A stretch of DNA of 64,000 nt from Psychrobacter sp. Cmf 22.2 (GCF_001921745.1 NZ_MRYA01000008.1:1-64000), one strand, 5' to 3'; counted from the stretch's first letter, positions 18,064 to 28,686 are shown. Program-made: numbers and translations. Notes: generated from the sequence alone by a model not told the origin.

Positions 18064-19686
18064 ATGGCAGTGACCGAAAACAATAAAAATAACCTGCCCA
18101 CACGCCTACTGACGACCAGTCTTCACGCACTAAAAAAATTTGCACAGTTATGGTCATTACAGACCTTAACTGACTTACCTGATCGATTAAGGAATCTATG
18201 GCAGCAGCTTATTGGTTCTTACTGGTTTATCCCAACCGCTTGCGTATTGACGGGCATACTTTTAGCCCCTTTATTCATCGCTATCGACCAGCAGTTTGAT
18301 CGTGCAACTGTTAGAGATATTCGGTTTGCCTTTACTGGTGATGACTCTTCTGCAAGAGCTATTATGACGACGATTGCAGGAGCAGTGTTAGGTGTGGCTG
18401 GTACTACTTTTTCGATTACTATTGCCGTTCTTTCTATGGCCTCATCACAATTTGGCCCACGTCTCTTACGTAACTTTCTTACAGACACCTCAAACCAGTT
18501 TGTACTTGGCGCTTTTATCGGTACATTCAGCTATAGCTTGCTGGTCTTAAAGGCCATTCACAAGCATGACGTCGATTTTGGTGTGCCGCAGCTATCTGTT
18601 ACTTTTGCTATCGTAATGGCTGTTGTCTGTGCCTTACTTTTGGTCTATTTTGTACAACATATGGTCCATGCTATTCAAGCCTCACGCGTCATTCAAGGGG
18701 CAAGTGACGATGCTATTAAAAACATTGATTACTGGTATAGCGACAACTGCAATATTGAGCATCAGCATAACGTCATAAATAGTGACGATATTGAACAATA
18801 TCATTCTTGGTGTGCCACGCCTATTTACGCACCAACCTCAGGCTATTTACAACAAATCTACTTTGAATCGCTTATTACATTGGCACAAGATTATGGCGGT
18901 GTGGTGCAATTACATACCAATCTTGGTGACTTTGTCACTGATAGAAACATCATAGGGCATTTTTATCAGCGCCCAACAGCGCATATTAGCAACCTAAAAA
19001 AGACCAAAACCTCTCGGCTTGTAGTATCTCCGCGTGCCCCTGATGGAATTTTTTGGCAGCGCTTTGCTGCCTGCTTGCATTTTGGACGTCAATCCGCGTA
19101 CACCAACGATATAGCATCAAGCCTAGGACAAGTCACTGAAATCGCGGTGCGGGCACTATCGCCTGGAATTAATGACCCCAAGACAGCTGTCAATTGCGTA
19201 CAGTCTTTAACCATTTGCTTAAGCCTAATGTTACGTCGACAGCCACCTAGCCCTTATCATTTTTATACGCCACCAAAAGACAAAGATGAGTCTGATATTA
19301 CGGTTAATCAGCCGCGTATAGCAATACTGGCGCTTATTACCAGAACACCAAAGATATCTGACTTTATCGAAACCTCATTAGGTGAGATACGTCGATACGC
19401 TATTGCTGACCTAATGGTATTAAAGGCGCTTTGTCAGGCAGTGACTGACTTAAACTATGCTCGAGTCAATACCGCGCAGCGTCAGACTTTATTACGCGAG
19501 CTGACTTTGATTGAACATGCAGGTCAAGCAAATCTAAGTTATGCAGAGCTTGTAGAGGACCTGCTAGCCATGTGTCAACAAGCACGGCAATTTATTCATG
19601 ATGATGATGCGCAACATCGACACTTCGAGTATATCAGTGAGTTTGATGCCCATATTTATAAGGCCTTACAGACGCAATCAAGGTAA
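18064..19686 (+). CDS. DUF2254 domain-containing membrane protein
   Basis: About 540 aa with hydrophobic segments near the N-terminus (SYWFIPTACVLTGILLAPLF; TIAGAVLGVAGTTFSITIAVLS; FVLGAFIGTFSYSLLVL; LSVTFAIVMAVVCALLLVYF), then a long soluble part. SSQFGPRLLRNFL and ALSPGINDPKTAVNC are characteristic of DUF2254. The open frame reaches a TTG at 18055, but ATG 18064 follows TTTGGAG and is preferred. It lies between yihY and a cation antiporter in the same direction, all three membrane proteins. Function unknown. Confidence 0.82.
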   Translation: MAVTENNKNNLPTRLLTTSLHALKKFAQLWSLQTLTDLPDRLRNLWQQLIGSYWFIPTACVLTGILLAPLFIAIDQQFDRATVRDIRFAFTGDDSSARAIMTTIAGAVLGVAGTTFSITIAVLSMASSQFGPRLLRNFLTDTSNQFVLGAFIGTFSYSLLVLKAIHKHDVDFGVPQLSVTFAIVMAVVCALLLVYFVQHMVHAIQASRVIQGASDDAIKNIDYWYSDNCNIEHQHNVINSDDIEQYHSWCATPIYAPTSGYLQQIYFESLITLAQDYGGVVQLHTNLGDFVTDRNIIGHFYQRPTAHISNLKKTKTSRLVVSPRAPDGIFWQRFAACLHFGRQSAYTNDIASSLGQVTEIAVRALSPGINDPKTAVNCVQSLTICLSLMLRRQPPSPYHFYTPPKDKDESDITVNQPRIAILALITRTPKISDFIETSLGEIRRYAIADLMVLKALCQAVTDLNYARVNTAQRQTLLRELTLIEHAGQANLSYAELVEDLLAMCQQARQFIHDDDAQHRHFEYISEFDAHIYKALQTQSR

Positions 19687-19780
19687 ATAAGTAAGCCATA
19701 GCTGAATATACACGCATAGATTTTAGGCAATACTAGTACTGTCTATCGGCTCAATACCTGTTATTCTTTCAACAACTTTT

Positions 19781-21067
19781 ATGTTCATTGAGACTGCTTT
19801 TATGGCATCTGCAACCAGCCTGACTATACTTGAAATTAGTGCTATCTTTTTGTCAATGACTGCGATATTGGCTTATATCAATCATCGCTTTATTGGTCTA
19901 CCAACTACGATTGGGGTTATGGTTATCTCCATTGTGTTATCCATGGTAGCGATCTTTTTGGGGTTTTTGGGGTTTGATCAGCTCATTGACTATGAAGTTA
20001 GCTTATTAGATCAGTTGGACTTCACCGAAGTCTTGCTAGATGGCATGCTATCTATGCTCTTGTTCGCTGGTGCTTTGCACGTCAATATTGGCGATTTAAA
20101 GCGTTATAAGCTTCCCATTGGTGTTCTTGCATGTATTGGCACGCTAGTATCAGCCGTACTGATCGCTACTGCCCTTTACTTTATGCTACCACTCCTTGGT
20201 TTTGGACTGCCTTTTATTTGGTGCTTACTATTCGGTGCTTTAATATCGCCTACAGATCCTATTGCAGTTATGGGAATATTAGCATCAGCGGGGGCGCCAA
20301 AGAGTATCGAGACTGTCATCGCTGGCGAGTCATTATTCAATGATGGCATCGGTGTCGTCATATTTGTTCTATTGCTCGGCATCTTATCTAGTGGTGATAT
20401 ACCAACGGTTAATTATGTGGCACATACTCTAGCTGTTGAAGCTGGTGGTGGCATTATTTTTGGCTTGGTACTTGGTGCCATTTTGTACTACTTACTCAAA
20501 AGTATTGACAGTTACCAAGAAGAAGTACTGTTGACTCTGGCAGGTGTGATAGGCGGTTATGCGTTGGCCAGCCATTGGCATTTGTCCGGGCCACTTGCCA
20601 TGGTGATGATGGGGCTAATGGTCGGTAACCGTGGTCGCGAGCTTGCGATGAGTGACAAGACTCGTCATTATATTGATCTGTTTTGGGAGCTGATAGATGA
20701 GATTTTAAACGCGATTTTATTTGTGCTAATCGGTCTTGAGGTTGTCATCATTGCCTACTCAGGCAACCTATTTATTGCAGGAGGCTTAAGTATCATTATT
20801 GCCTTACTTGCCCGTCTTATCGTCGTAGGTATGACTACCAAAACCTTAAGCAGACAGTTACAATTACCTGAGGGTGCATGGAAAGTATTGACTTGGGGCG
20901 GATTACGGGGCGGTATTTCAGTGGCCTTGGTCCTACAGCTGCCGACAGGGATGGAGCGCGATATTCTACTAGCCCTCACCTATGCTGTCGTTGTCTTCTC
21001 TATATTGGTACAAGGATTGAGCATCGGTAAAGTCGCCAAAATGATTCAGCCTATTGCGCACAAATAG
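19781..21067 (+). CDS. Sodium:proton antiporter, CPA1 family (NhaP type)
   Basis: Polytopic inner-membrane transporter of about twelve spans that exchanges Na+ (or K+) for H+ to control internal pH and salt. The ion-binding region SPTDPIAVMG and the GESLFNDG motif (Asn-Asp pair) of CPA1 transporters are intact, as is WGGLRGGISVALVLQLP near the C-terminus. At 428 aa it lacks the long cytoplasmic tail of some family members. ATG 19781 is used; ATG 19802 is an alternative. Confidence 0.9.
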   Translation: MFIETAFMASATSLTILEISAIFLSMTAILAYINHRFIGLPTTIGVMVISIVLSMVAIFLGFLGFDQLIDYEVSLLDQLDFTEVLLDGMLSMLLFAGALHVNIGDLKRYKLPIGVLACIGTLVSAVLIATALYFMLPLLGFGLPFIWCLLFGALISPTDPIAVMGILASAGAPKSIETVIAGESLFNDGIGVVIFVLLLGILSSGDIPTVNYVAHTLAVEAGGGIIFGLVLGAILYYLLKSIDSYQEEVLLTLAGVIGGYALASHWHLSGPLAMVMMGLMVGNRGRELAMSDKTRHYIDLFWELIDEILNAILFVLIGLEVVIIAYSGNLFIAGGLSIIIALLARLIVVGMTTKTLSRQLQLPEGAWKVLTWGGLRGGISVALVLQLPTGMERDILLALTYAVVVFSILVQGLSIGKVAKMIQPIAHK

Positions 21068-21234
21068 CGATGCATTTAAATAACAAACCTATCAAAACCA
21101 TACAATTAACGTTATAAAATTATAAAAGTAGTCGACGAGTCATAGTAAATTTGCAACTTTATATCTTACTGCTCGCCTCTTATACCAATCTCTCAACAGC
21201 ACAGCTGCTCTATAACAAGGTTTGATATCAGACG

Positions 21235-21801
21235 TTATATCAAACCTTTACGTTTCATATTACGATAGACTACGACGACAATAATAATGTTTAGCAGTAA
21301 AATTCCCAGTTTAAACCAATCAAATGGACTCACTATTAGATAGTAAATCTCAATGGGAATAAATATCCCATAACCGATGACACTAAACCAATATGCCCAT
21401 GTTTTATCTTGCCATAATCCGTAAGCCTCAATAAAACGCAGACTGACGTAAGCAAAAATAAATAGCAAAAAAAGTGGCCAATTTTTATTTGCTTGCTGAG
21501 CAATTTGGACGATACTCTCTATTTGCGTGGACAGTAGGTTACCAAAGTGTTGTTGCCATGAATCCGATGCTTGGGCCAGCCAGCGCTCAAGATTGGCATG
21601 CCAGAGCCACAATGCAAAAGCCCCTGTCAGCGCGCCCGCCCCTTTGACAATCTCGTATACTGCAACCGCTTTGATCGATTCGCTAGATTCGCTGTTTTTG
21701 GTCCCTTTGTTCGACAGACTATCGTCATCATCCAATAACTGATGACTTTCACTTGCTATAGAGGGTCGTGAATTGTCATTATGCTGGGACGAATTAACCA
21801 A
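21235..21801 (-). CDS. DUF2127 domain-containing membrane protein
   Basis: The core from about residue 40 (AVYEIVKGAGALTGAFALWL) through four hydrophobic helices to YRNMKRKGLI fits DUF2127. The longest frame begins at 21861, deep inside pyrC'. A TTG at 21801 has GGAG seven bases upstream and overlaps the pyrC' stop by eight bases, the usual geometry for coupled translation, so I use it (189 aa). Function unknown. Confidence 0.65.
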   Translation of the reverse strand: MVNSSQHNDNSRPSIASESHQLLDDDDSLSNKGTKNSESSESIKAVAVYEIVKGAGALTGAFALWLWHANLERWLAQASDSWQQHFGNLLSTQIESIVQIAQQANKNWPLFLLFIFAYVSLRFIEAYGLWQDKTWAYWFSVIGYGIFIPIEIYYLIVSPFDWFKLGILLLNIIIVVVVYRNMKRKGLI

Positions 21802-23005
21802 AGAAAGTCTCCACGACTCGGCCTTGTAGATGCTGATTAAAAAACGGGGTGTTCTTGCCATTCGATAACATAGTGTCTACTGTCACCTGCCATTCAAGAT
21901 TAGGATCGACCAAGATTGCGCCGCCCAAGCTTTCATATTTGGTACTGATTCCTGCAATTTGCGCCGGGTTAATGCAAATCTTATCTACCAGTTGCTCTAC
22001 TGTTAGCACCTCATTTCGTACTAATTGACAAGCTAGAGCCATAAAGGTATCGAAATTAGAGATACCAGGTGTACTCTCAGCAAAAGGTGCTTTTTTGGCC
22101 GTAGAGTTTAAGGGTTCATGATGACTACAGATAGCATCGATAGTCCCATCTTTGAGGCCACGCAGTAGTGCTTGTTGATCAGTATTACTACGTAATGGCG
22201 GTAACACATAAGCTTGGGCGTTAAAACCTTCTAGATTGTCATCTGTCAAATACAGCTGATGCATCGCCACATCACAGGTTACGGGCAGTCCTTTGTCTTT
22301 CGCCCAGCGCATCAGCTCTACTGAAGACTTACAGGACAACTGACTAAAATGGGCGGAGATACCCGTCTCTTCTACCATCAATAACTGGGTAGACAGGGCG
22401 ACGGTCTCAGCGATCCAAGGAATACCTTGCAGACCATGATAAGAAGCAATGTAGCCTTCATGTGCAACCCCATTACCAGACAAATCTGGCTCATCGGGAT
22501 AAAAAAATACTTTCATACCAAAGGTTGCTGCATACTCTAATGTCCGTAACAATACCAAATCATTATCAAAAGTCCTACGCGCATTAGAAACAGCTATACA
22601 CCCCCCCTTTTTAAGGCCTGCAATGTTAGATGGACGTATCCCTTCTAGACCTGCTGTTAATGCGCCAAGAATATGCAAATAAATACCACCATCTTCGAGT
22701 GCACGCTCACGCAGACCTTTGAGTAGCGAGCCATTCTCCAAGATAGGGTTGGTATCAGGTGGAATCACTACATGCAAAAAACCATTGCCACGGGCAGCTC
22801 GACCTTCAGAGGATAATGTCCCATGTTGCTGCTGTCCAGGTTCGCGTAGACGTGCGCACAAGTCTACCAATGGTGGTAGCAACCAAGTCTCACGACCAGT
22901 CTCAAGGTTTGTAAGTTTATCAATCGCTTCACTCGATAAAGACTTTTTAAATACGTTAGGAAGTAAATTTATTATCTGCGCATCAGTAGTAATAGGGTCA
23001 GTCAT
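21794..23005 (-). CDS. pyrC': Dihydroorotase-like protein PyrC' (non-catalytic)
   Basis: Amidohydrolase-fold protein related to dihydroorotase, 403 aa. The zinc-binding H-x-H of active enzymes is replaced: at D48-L-C50-A-R52-L-R54 the two histidines are Cys and Arg. The later TDHAP motif reads SHHEP (294-298), so the catalytic Asp is His. Such proteins are known in pseudomonads as PyrC' and are needed to hold aspartate transcarbamoylase trimers in an active dodecamer. The location just downstream of pyrB (94 bases) fits that role. An active pyrC would have to be elsewhere. Confidence 0.88.
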   Translation of the reverse strand: MTDPITTDAQIINLLPNVFKKSLSSEAIDKLTNLETGRETWLLPPLVDLCARLREPGQQQHGTLSSEGRAARGNGFLHVVIPPDTNPILENGSLLKGLRERALEDGGIYLHILGALTAGLEGIRPSNIAGLKKGGCIAVSNARRTFDNDLVLLRTLEYAATFGMKVFFYPDEPDLSGNGVAHEGYIASYHGLQGIPWIAETVALSTQLLMVEETGISAHFSQLSCKSSVELMRWAKDKGLPVTCDVAMHQLYLTDDNLEGFNAQAYVLPPLRSNTDQQALLRGLKDGTIDAICSHHEPLNSTAKKAPFAESTPGISNFDTFMALACQLVRNEVLTVEQLVDKICINPAQIAGISTKYESLGGAILVDPNLEWQVTVDTMLSNGKNTPFFNQHLQGRVVETFFG

Positions 23006-23099
23006 GAGCTTGTTACCATATCAGTAATTAAATAAATAGAATCGAATAATCAAACGCCTAAAGCGTACACCACAAAGTATCAGTTGCTAACGTCATTGG

Positions 23100-24185
23100 T
23101 TATGCGTTTTGTGTGTGTCTTGCCGCTTGATGAGCGCGTTGGCCTTCCATGGCGAGTGATAATACTGCCATACGAATCGCTACACCATTACTTACTTGCT
23201 CTAAAATAACAGACTGCGGGCCATCAGCCACACTTGAGGCAATTTCAATACCTCGGTTCATCGGACCTGGATGCATGATTAGAGCATCAGGTTTCGCGAG
23301 CGCTACCCGTTCAGGCGTAATACCGTAATGTTTGTAATACTCACTTGATGATGCCAGTAGCGGCGAGCCAATACGCTCATTTTGTATTCTTAATCCCATG
23401 ATGACATCACAGTCTGTGACGCACTCATTCATGTTTTCATAAACATTCACACCGTAGCGCTCAATTCCCTTAGGCAATAGCGTACGTGGCGCGCAGACGC
23501 GAATATCTTTGACACCTAAAGTTTGCAGCGCACTAATGTCAGAGCGTGCGACTCTTGAATGCTTGATATCACCGATGATAGCAACTGATAACGCCTCAAA
23601 AGGACGCGGTGCGGCGCGATGAATGGTCAGCATATCTAGCATCCCCTGGGTTGGATGCGCATGCCAGCCATCACCGCCATTGATAATAGCGATATCTGGC
23701 GTCACCTCAGTCGCCATAAAATGCGCAGCCCCTGACGCAGAATGCCTTACTACAAAGATATCAGCTGTCATTGCCTGCAAATTCCAGAGTGTATCACGTA
23801 GACTTTCGCCTTTTTTTGTACTAGAGCGGGCAATGTCAATGTTCAATACATTGGCCCCAAGGCGCTTTTCTGCCACCTCAAAAGTAGTGCGGGTACGGGT
23901 CGAAGGCTCGAAAAACAGATTCATGACTGTGCAGCCTTCAAGCTCAGGCCGATTGATCAGCTGACCATTTTCATCAAAGAAAGTTTCAGCTTTAGCAATA
24001 ATTGCTTGTAGTTGTGATTTATTTAACCCTTCTACACCCAAAAAGTGACGCAAACTTCCATCTTGGTTTAACTGTGGACGACTAAGGGAAGTGTTGAGTC
24101 TTTGATGGACAGTATCATGGTCAAATGTGGCGTATTTGGATGGTGATACAGTATTTGTAGATGTATTTTTTTTGGAAGTTGGCAT
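23100..24185 (-). CDS. pyrB: Aspartate carbamoyltransferase catalytic subunit
   Basis: Transfers carbamoyl from carbamoyl phosphate to aspartate in the second step of UMP synthesis. The carbamoyl phosphate loop [12 protein letters not shown] is intact, as are [25 protein letters not shown] and [11 protein letters not shown]. The 361-aa protein carries about 40 polar residues before the first helix that are not typical of the E. coli subunit; pseudomonad PyrB enzymes also have an N-terminal extension that binds nucleotide effectors. The start has only a weak ribosome-binding site, so a shorter protein is possible. It probably assembles with PyrC' rather than PyrI. Confidence 0.95.
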   Translation of the reverse strand: MPTSKKNTSTNTVSPSKYATFDHDTVHQRLNTSLSRPQLNQDGSLRHFLGVEGLNKSQLQAIIAKAETFFDENGQLINRPELEGCTVMNLFFEPSTRTRTTFEVAEKRLGANVLNIDIARSSTKKGESLRDTLWNLQAMTADIFVVRHSASGAAHFMATEVTPDIAIINGGDGWHAHPTQGMLDMLTIHRAAPRPFEALSVAIIGDIKHSRVARSDISALQTLGVKDIRVCAPRTLLPKGIERYGVNVYENMNECVTDCDVIMGLRIQNERIGSPLLASSSEYYKHYGITPERVALAKPDALIMHPGPMNRGIEIASSVADGPQSVILEQVSNGVAIRMAVLSLAMEGQRAHQAARHTQNA

Positions 24186-24572
24186 AATGGCAAGTCTTTA
24201 TTATGGGTTTATATCAAGTCAATCATAACGATTTTTTCGTTCATGACTATGACCATGTGTACAGACACGGGGACATTTTGACACTTATTTGCTACACTTT
24301 ATCGCAGTAGCCTATGTCATCTTACTCGCTTTCATAAATAACCCACTATCTACGATAATAAGCAGCAAGTCTGACCAAATTATCAATAATAATAGACATA
24401 GTGTAGCTGATTTTGCATTCAGGACAAAGATAACGTGCCTGCTATTTGCATATTTACTCATTCAACCAAAGTTTTAGCTGAACACATTCTAAGTCATAAG
24501 CTTAATCTAGTGTGTTTCTAAACCTTATGATTTTTTATCTTAGACGACTTCTTCCATTTATTAGGAACTACT
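24186..24572. other. Divergent pyrB / fbp intergenic region
   Basis: 387 AT-rich bases without a supported gene. TTGACA at 24282-24287 (plus strand) is a possible -35 box, but the matching -10 is poor. I see no terminator, repeat or leader-peptide attenuator with confidence. Confidence 0.35.
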
Positions 24573-25556
24573 ATGACGACCTTAGCCCAATATTTAAAAG
24601 CACAAAAAACTGACTCTGCCGTAAGCGATGTCATCACCACTGTCACAGAAGTTGGTAAAACTATTTCGCAATTGCTCAGAAAAGGAGCGTTAGCAGATAT
24701 TTTGGGAGAAGCAGGCAATCAGAACGTCCAAGGTGAAGAACAAAAAAAGCTAGATGTATTGGCCAATGATTTATTATTAGATGCTTTGGCACAAAACAAA
24801 CACTGTGCAGGCGTGGCGTCAGAAGAGCTAGATGATGCAACGCCTGCCAATGCGGATGGCAACTTACTCGTATTGTTTGATCCGCTTGATGGCTCATCAA
24901 ACATCGATATCAATATGGCGGTAGGCACGATTTTCTCTATTTTGCCCTACCAACGTCAGGGCCAAACAAGTGAAAATAGCGACTTTTTACAAGCGGGCAA
25001 CGCACAGCTGGCGGCAGGTTACCTGCTATATGGTACATCAACCATGCTGGCACTGACGGTAGCTGACAACGTAGTGATGTTTAGCTTAGATCCAGATAGT
25101 AACGACTACATACTAGTAGAAGACAACGTACAAATCGATGCAGATACCAGTGAGTATGCCATTAATAGCTCAAACTATCGCTATTGGCGTGCTCCTATGC
25201 AGCAGTATATTGATGAGCTAGTCGCTGGCGATACAGGGGTACGTGGTCGTAATTTTAATATGCGCTGGGTGGCAGCTATGGTGGGTGACGTGCATCGTAT
25301 CTTACGCCGCGGTGGGTTATTCACTTATCCTTTTGACACCAAGTATCCAAACAAAGCTGGTAAGTTACGTCTAATGTACGAAGCCAATCCTATGAGCTTA
25401 CTCATCGAACGCGCAGGCGGCAGTGCGACTGATGCCACCCATCGTATCTTAGATATAGCTCCAACCGACATTCATCAACGCGTCCCTGTCGTCCTTGGTA
25501 GTAAAAACGAAGTCGATTATGTCAAAGACTTACACCTCAAACATGACAATAAATAG
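24573..25556 (+). CDS. fbp: Fructose-1,6-bisphosphatase class 1
   Basis: Gluconeogenic Mg-dependent enzyme that converts fructose 1,6-bisphosphate to fructose 6-phosphate. The metal- and phosphate-binding segment [20 protein letters not shown] is intact, as are [12 protein letters not shown] and the C-terminal [16 protein letters not shown]. Length 327 aa, as usual. AGGA lies ten bases upstream of the ATG. Transcribed alone or with the SpoU methyltransferase gene downstream. Confidence 0.96.
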   Translation: MTTLAQYLKAQKTDSAVSDVITTVTEVGKTISQLLRKGALADILGEAGNQNVQGEEQKKLDVLANDLLLDALAQNKHCAGVASEELDDATPANADGNLLVLFDPLDGSSNIDINMAVGTIFSILPYQRQGQTSENSDFLQAGNAQLAAGYLLYGTSTMLALTVADNVVMFSLDPDSNDYILVEDNVQIDADTSEYAINSSNYRYWRAPMQQYIDELVAGDTGVRGRNFNMRWVAAMVGDVHRILRRGGLFTYPFDTKYPNKAGKLRLMYEANPMSLLIERAGGSATDATHRILDIAPTDIHQRVPVVLGSKNEVDYVKDLHLKHDNK

Positions 25557-25648
25557 TACGCTTTATCATTACTTATTTATAATGTAATACTACACACTAA
25601 GCATGACCAGTCCAATATTAAAAAGTATTTTGGACTGGGGTGTTTTTG

Positions 25649-26479
25649 ATGTCATTCATTTTACCTTTTTTTAAGCAGTCAATTATGTCAATAGACTCCA
25701 CCGAGCTGATAACTTCAGATAAAAATCCTTCAGTAAAACTCGTAAAAGCGCTATTATCTCAAGCCCGTCAACGTAAAAAACAAGGACAGACCGTACTTGA
25801 AGGTGTGCATCTTATAGATGCTGCTCTACGTAGTGATTATTCATTTGTTCAAATACTCCTAGCACAATCAGCTCACCAGCATCCTGAGGTTCAGCAGGTA
25901 TTAATGCGCCTACCGACTTACACCAGTGTTTTGACGCTATCAGATACACTTTATGAGAGCATTCGAAGTCTCGGTACAGGTATCGACATCATGGCGGTCA
26001 TAAACGTACCTGTGCCAAGCTTGACGGTGATAGGCTACGACTGCTTGATTTTAAATGATGTACAAGATAGTGGTAATGTTGGCACGCTACTACGTACCGC
26101 CGCCGCAGTTGGTATCGAAACAGTACTCTGTACTAGTGGCACGGCCCAGGCTTGGTCACCCAAGACACTACGAGCAGGAATGGGCGCTCAGTTTGCGCTC
26201 ACTATTTATGAAGGCTTGAGTGCTCAAGATATTCTAGACTGTGTAAAAGTCCCTTTACTAGCAACCAGCTCACATACTGATACTTTGATTTATGAGCATG
26301 ATCTTACCGCTCCTACTGCGTGGATCATGGGCCATGAAGGTCAAGGCGTGTGTGATGAGCTGATGCAATGTGCAACTCCTATCGCCTTACCGCAGCCCAA
26401 TGGTCAAGAGAGCCTCAACGTTGCGATTGCAGGTTCGCTTTGTCTTTATGAGACGCTACGTCAGCGCCGTTATAGTTAA
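25649..26479 (+). CDS. SpoU/TrmH-family RNA methyltransferase
   Basis: Probable SAM-dependent 2'-O-ribose methyltransferase of rRNA or tRNA with the trefoil-knot SPOUT fold. All three motifs are present: NDVQDSGNVGTLLRTAAA (motif 1), WIMGHEGQGV (motif 2) and LPQPNGQESLNVAIAGSLCLYE (motif 3). An N-terminal substrate-binding domain covers about the first 100 residues. ATG 25649 follows GGGG at good distance; ATG 25685 is also possible and would remove a hydrophobic 12-residue stretch. The exact target nucleotide is not decided by sequence. Confidence 0.85.
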   Translation: MSFILPFFKQSIMSIDSTELITSDKNPSVKLVKALLSQARQRKKQGQTVLEGVHLIDAALRSDYSFVQILLAQSAHQHPEVQQVLMRLPTYTSVLTLSDTLYESIRSLGTGIDIMAVINVPVPSLTVIGYDCLILNDVQDSGNVGTLLRTAAAVGIETVLCTSGTAQAWSPKTLRAGMGAQFALTIYEGLSAQDILDCVKVPLLATSSHTDTLIYEHDLTAPTAWIMGHEGQGVCDELMQCATPIALPQPNGQESLNVAIAGSLCLYETLRQRRYS

Positions 26480-26530
26480 ATTTGTATATAGTCAAAATAG
26501 AATAGTTATATTAGCTTGGCGTTTAAACAT

Positions 26531-26565
26531 AAAAAATCCCGCTATCAATGATAGCGGGATTTTTT
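26531..26565. terminator. Bidirectional terminator between the SpoU gene and etfA
   Basis: Perfect 16-bp stem, AAAAAATCCCGCTATC with GATAGCGGGATTTTTT, and a three-base loop between convergent genes. A- and T-runs flank both sides. Confidence 0.92.
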
Positions 26566-26583
26566 ATGGGGTGTCTGTCAAAC

Positions 26584-27516
26584 TTAAACCTTGCTAGTTA
26601 GCTCAGGAATTGCTTCAAATAGATCAGCTTCTAAGAAGTAATCAGCAACGCTTGCGATTGGAGATTCTGGGTCATTGTTGATGGCAACAATAACTTTTGA
26701 GTCTTTCATACCTGCCAGATGCTGAATAGCACCTGAGATGCCAGCCGCGATATATAAGTCTGGCGCGACAATTTTACCTGTTTGGCCGACCTGCATGTCG
26801 TTGGGAACATAACCTGCATCAACCGCAGCACGTGATGCACCAACCGCAGCGCCTAGTTTATCCGCCAGTGGTTCGATGTATTTAGTAAAGTTCTCACCAT
26901 TTGCTAAGGCGCGACCACCAGACACAACGATTGAGGCTGATGTCAATTCAGGACGATCAGAAGCTGCCATCTCTTCATTAACAAAGCTTGCTTTGCCAGC
27001 GTCTTGTACATTGTCGATTGTCTCAACAGTAGCAGAACCGCCTTCGGCAGCTATTGGATCAAAAGCCGTCGTACGTACGGTCAATACTACTTTATCTTCT
27101 GTTGTCTTAACAGTAGCAGTCGCATTACCAGCATAGATTGGGCGCTCGAAAGTCTGGGCATCTATGACAGCAGAAACCTCTGACAACATGCTGACATCTA
27201 GTAAAGCTGCCGTACGCGGCATAAAGTTTTTACCAGTGGTCGTTGCTGGCGCAACAATATGGCTATAGTCTGCAGCAATATCTGCAACCAATAACGATAT
27301 GTTTTCTGCCATTTGATGTTCGTAAGCTGCGTTATCTGCTAACAGTACTTTGCTTACGCCTTCAGCTTTTGCTGCTTCATCCGCCGCTGCCTGATTACCA
27401 CTACCAGCAACCAATACATGAATGTCATCACCGATCTGCTTAGCAGCTGCAATAGTACTTAAAGTTGCCTTTTTTAGACTGGCATTGTCGTGTTCAGCAT
27501 ATACCAAAATTGCCAT
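26584..27516 (-). CDS. etfA: Electron transfer flavoprotein subunit alpha
   Basis: FAD-binding subunit of ETF, which passes electrons from acyl-CoA and other dehydrogenases to ETF:quinone oxidoreductase. The C-terminal FAD domain shows VVSGGRALANGENF, AVGASRAAVDAGYVPND, GQTGKIVAPDLYIA and GISGAIQHLAGM. Length 310 aa. It follows etfB by 94 bases in the same direction, as is standard. Confidence 0.96.
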   Translation of the reverse strand: MAILVYAEHDNASLKKATLSTIAAAKQIGDDIHVLVAGSGNQAAADEAAKAEGVSKVLLADNAAYEHQMAENISLLVADIAADYSHIVAPATTTGKNFMPRTAALLDVSMLSEVSAVIDAQTFERPIYAGNATATVKTTEDKVVLTVRTTAFDPIAAEGGSATVETIDNVQDAGKASFVNEEMAASDRPELTSASIVVSGGRALANGENFTKYIEPLADKLGAAVGASRAAVDAGYVPNDMQVGQTGKIVAPDLYIAAGISGAIQHLAGMKDSKVIVAINNDPESPIASVADYFLEADLFEAIPELTSKV

Positions 27517-27610
27517 TTTTTTGTCCTTTATTTATTTGTTCATGTCGTCAGATAGCTTTTCAAATACGGCATTTACAGCACTAACACTCTATAAACGCCT
27601 TAGCAAATTC

Positions 27611-28360
27611 TTAGATTACTTTCGCTTCATTCTTTAGCTTATCGACCAATTCATCAACTGAGGCTACCGTAATACCAGCCTTACGTTCAGCAGGTGGCGT
27701 AACTTTAACGATTTCTTGCTTAGACGTCATATCAACACCGAAGTCTGCTGGCGTTTTTTCATCAAGAGGCTTTTTCTTAGCTTTCATGATGTTCGGCAGT
27801 TTTGCATAACGTGGTTCGTTTAAACGTAAATCAGTTGTGATCACTGCAGGTAGCGATAACGCAACTGTCTGTAAGCCACCGTCAACTTCACGGGTCACAT
27901 TTACTTTATCACCTTCGACTTTTACTTCTGAAGCAAATGTACCTTGACCAATACCCATCAAAGCTGCAAGCATCTGACCTGTCTGGTTATTGTCATCATC
28001 AATCGCTTGCTTACCCAATAGAATAATATCCGTGCTTTCTTGTTCAGCAATGTTTTTTAGAATTTTAGCGACTTGTAGCGGATACGGTTTGGCATCAGTT
28101 TGAACCAAGACACCACGATCAGCACCCAATGCTAACGCTGCACGAATCTGTTCTTGTGACTCTTTTGGTCCGATAGAAGCGACAATAATCTCGTCAATAA
28201 CGCCAGCTTCTTTTAGGCGCACTGCTTCTTCAACTGCAATCTCATCAAACGGGTTGATAGACATTTTAGTGTTCGATAAATCCACACCAGAATTATCAGC
28301 TTTTACACGAACTTTTACGTTGTAATCAATGACACGCTTGACCGCGACTAATGCTTTCAT
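27611..28360 (-). CDS. etfB: Electron transfer flavoprotein subunit beta
   Basis: AMP-binding partner of Etf[20 protein letters not shown] at the start, GADRGVLV, the signature [14 protein letters not shown], and the C-terminal recognition-loop region [12 protein letters not shown] (contact with dehydrogenases) are present in 249 aa. First gene of etfBA. Confidence 0.96.
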   Translation of the reverse strand: MKALVAVKRVIDYNVKVRVKADNSGVDLSNTKMSINPFDEIAVEEAVRLKEAGVIDEIIVASIGPKESQEQIRAALALGADRGVLVQTDAKPYPLQVAKILKNIAEQESTDIILLGKQAIDDDNNQTGQMLAALMGIGQGTFASEVKVEGDKVNVTREVDGGLQTVALSLPAVITTDLRLNEPRYAKLPNIMKAKKKPLDEKTPADFGVDMTSKQEIVKVTPPAERKAGITVASVDELVDKLKNEAKVI

Positions 28361-28686
28361 ACGTTCCTCGTTTATTAATGTTATGAATTAAAAAATATAA
28401 ATCAAAAACTATTGATTTATTTGATGCAAAATATTACTTAAATAGTATAACTAAGTTTGTCAACGATTATTCATCGGGCTTGACTTATTGGACCTAACTA
28501 TCTTGCGTGAGCATCTCGTCAAGGTCAAGACAACGCCGTGAATAATGCGTCATAAATTTGTCACTATTTATATAAAATATGACATATTGCATGATATGTA
28601 CATGATTTCTTCATTTAAAACTGAATCATTCTTTTTTTGTCGCACTATTAAGCTTTTTCGCTTAAAATTTATTATTACACACTTAA
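28361..28686 (-). promoter_or_regulatory. etfB upstream region
   Basis: 326 AT-rich bases between yetF-like and etfB, both leftward. A perfect TTGACA lies at 28458-28463 on the minus strand, about 100 bases upstream of etfB, but the -10 at 17 bp (TAAGTA) is weak. No terminator for an upstream gene is seen. ORFs here look like chance. Confidence 0.35.

Noticed and set aside
21794..23005. Annotation as an active dihydroorotase
   Set aside because: The H-x-H zinc ligands and the TDHAP aspartate are replaced.
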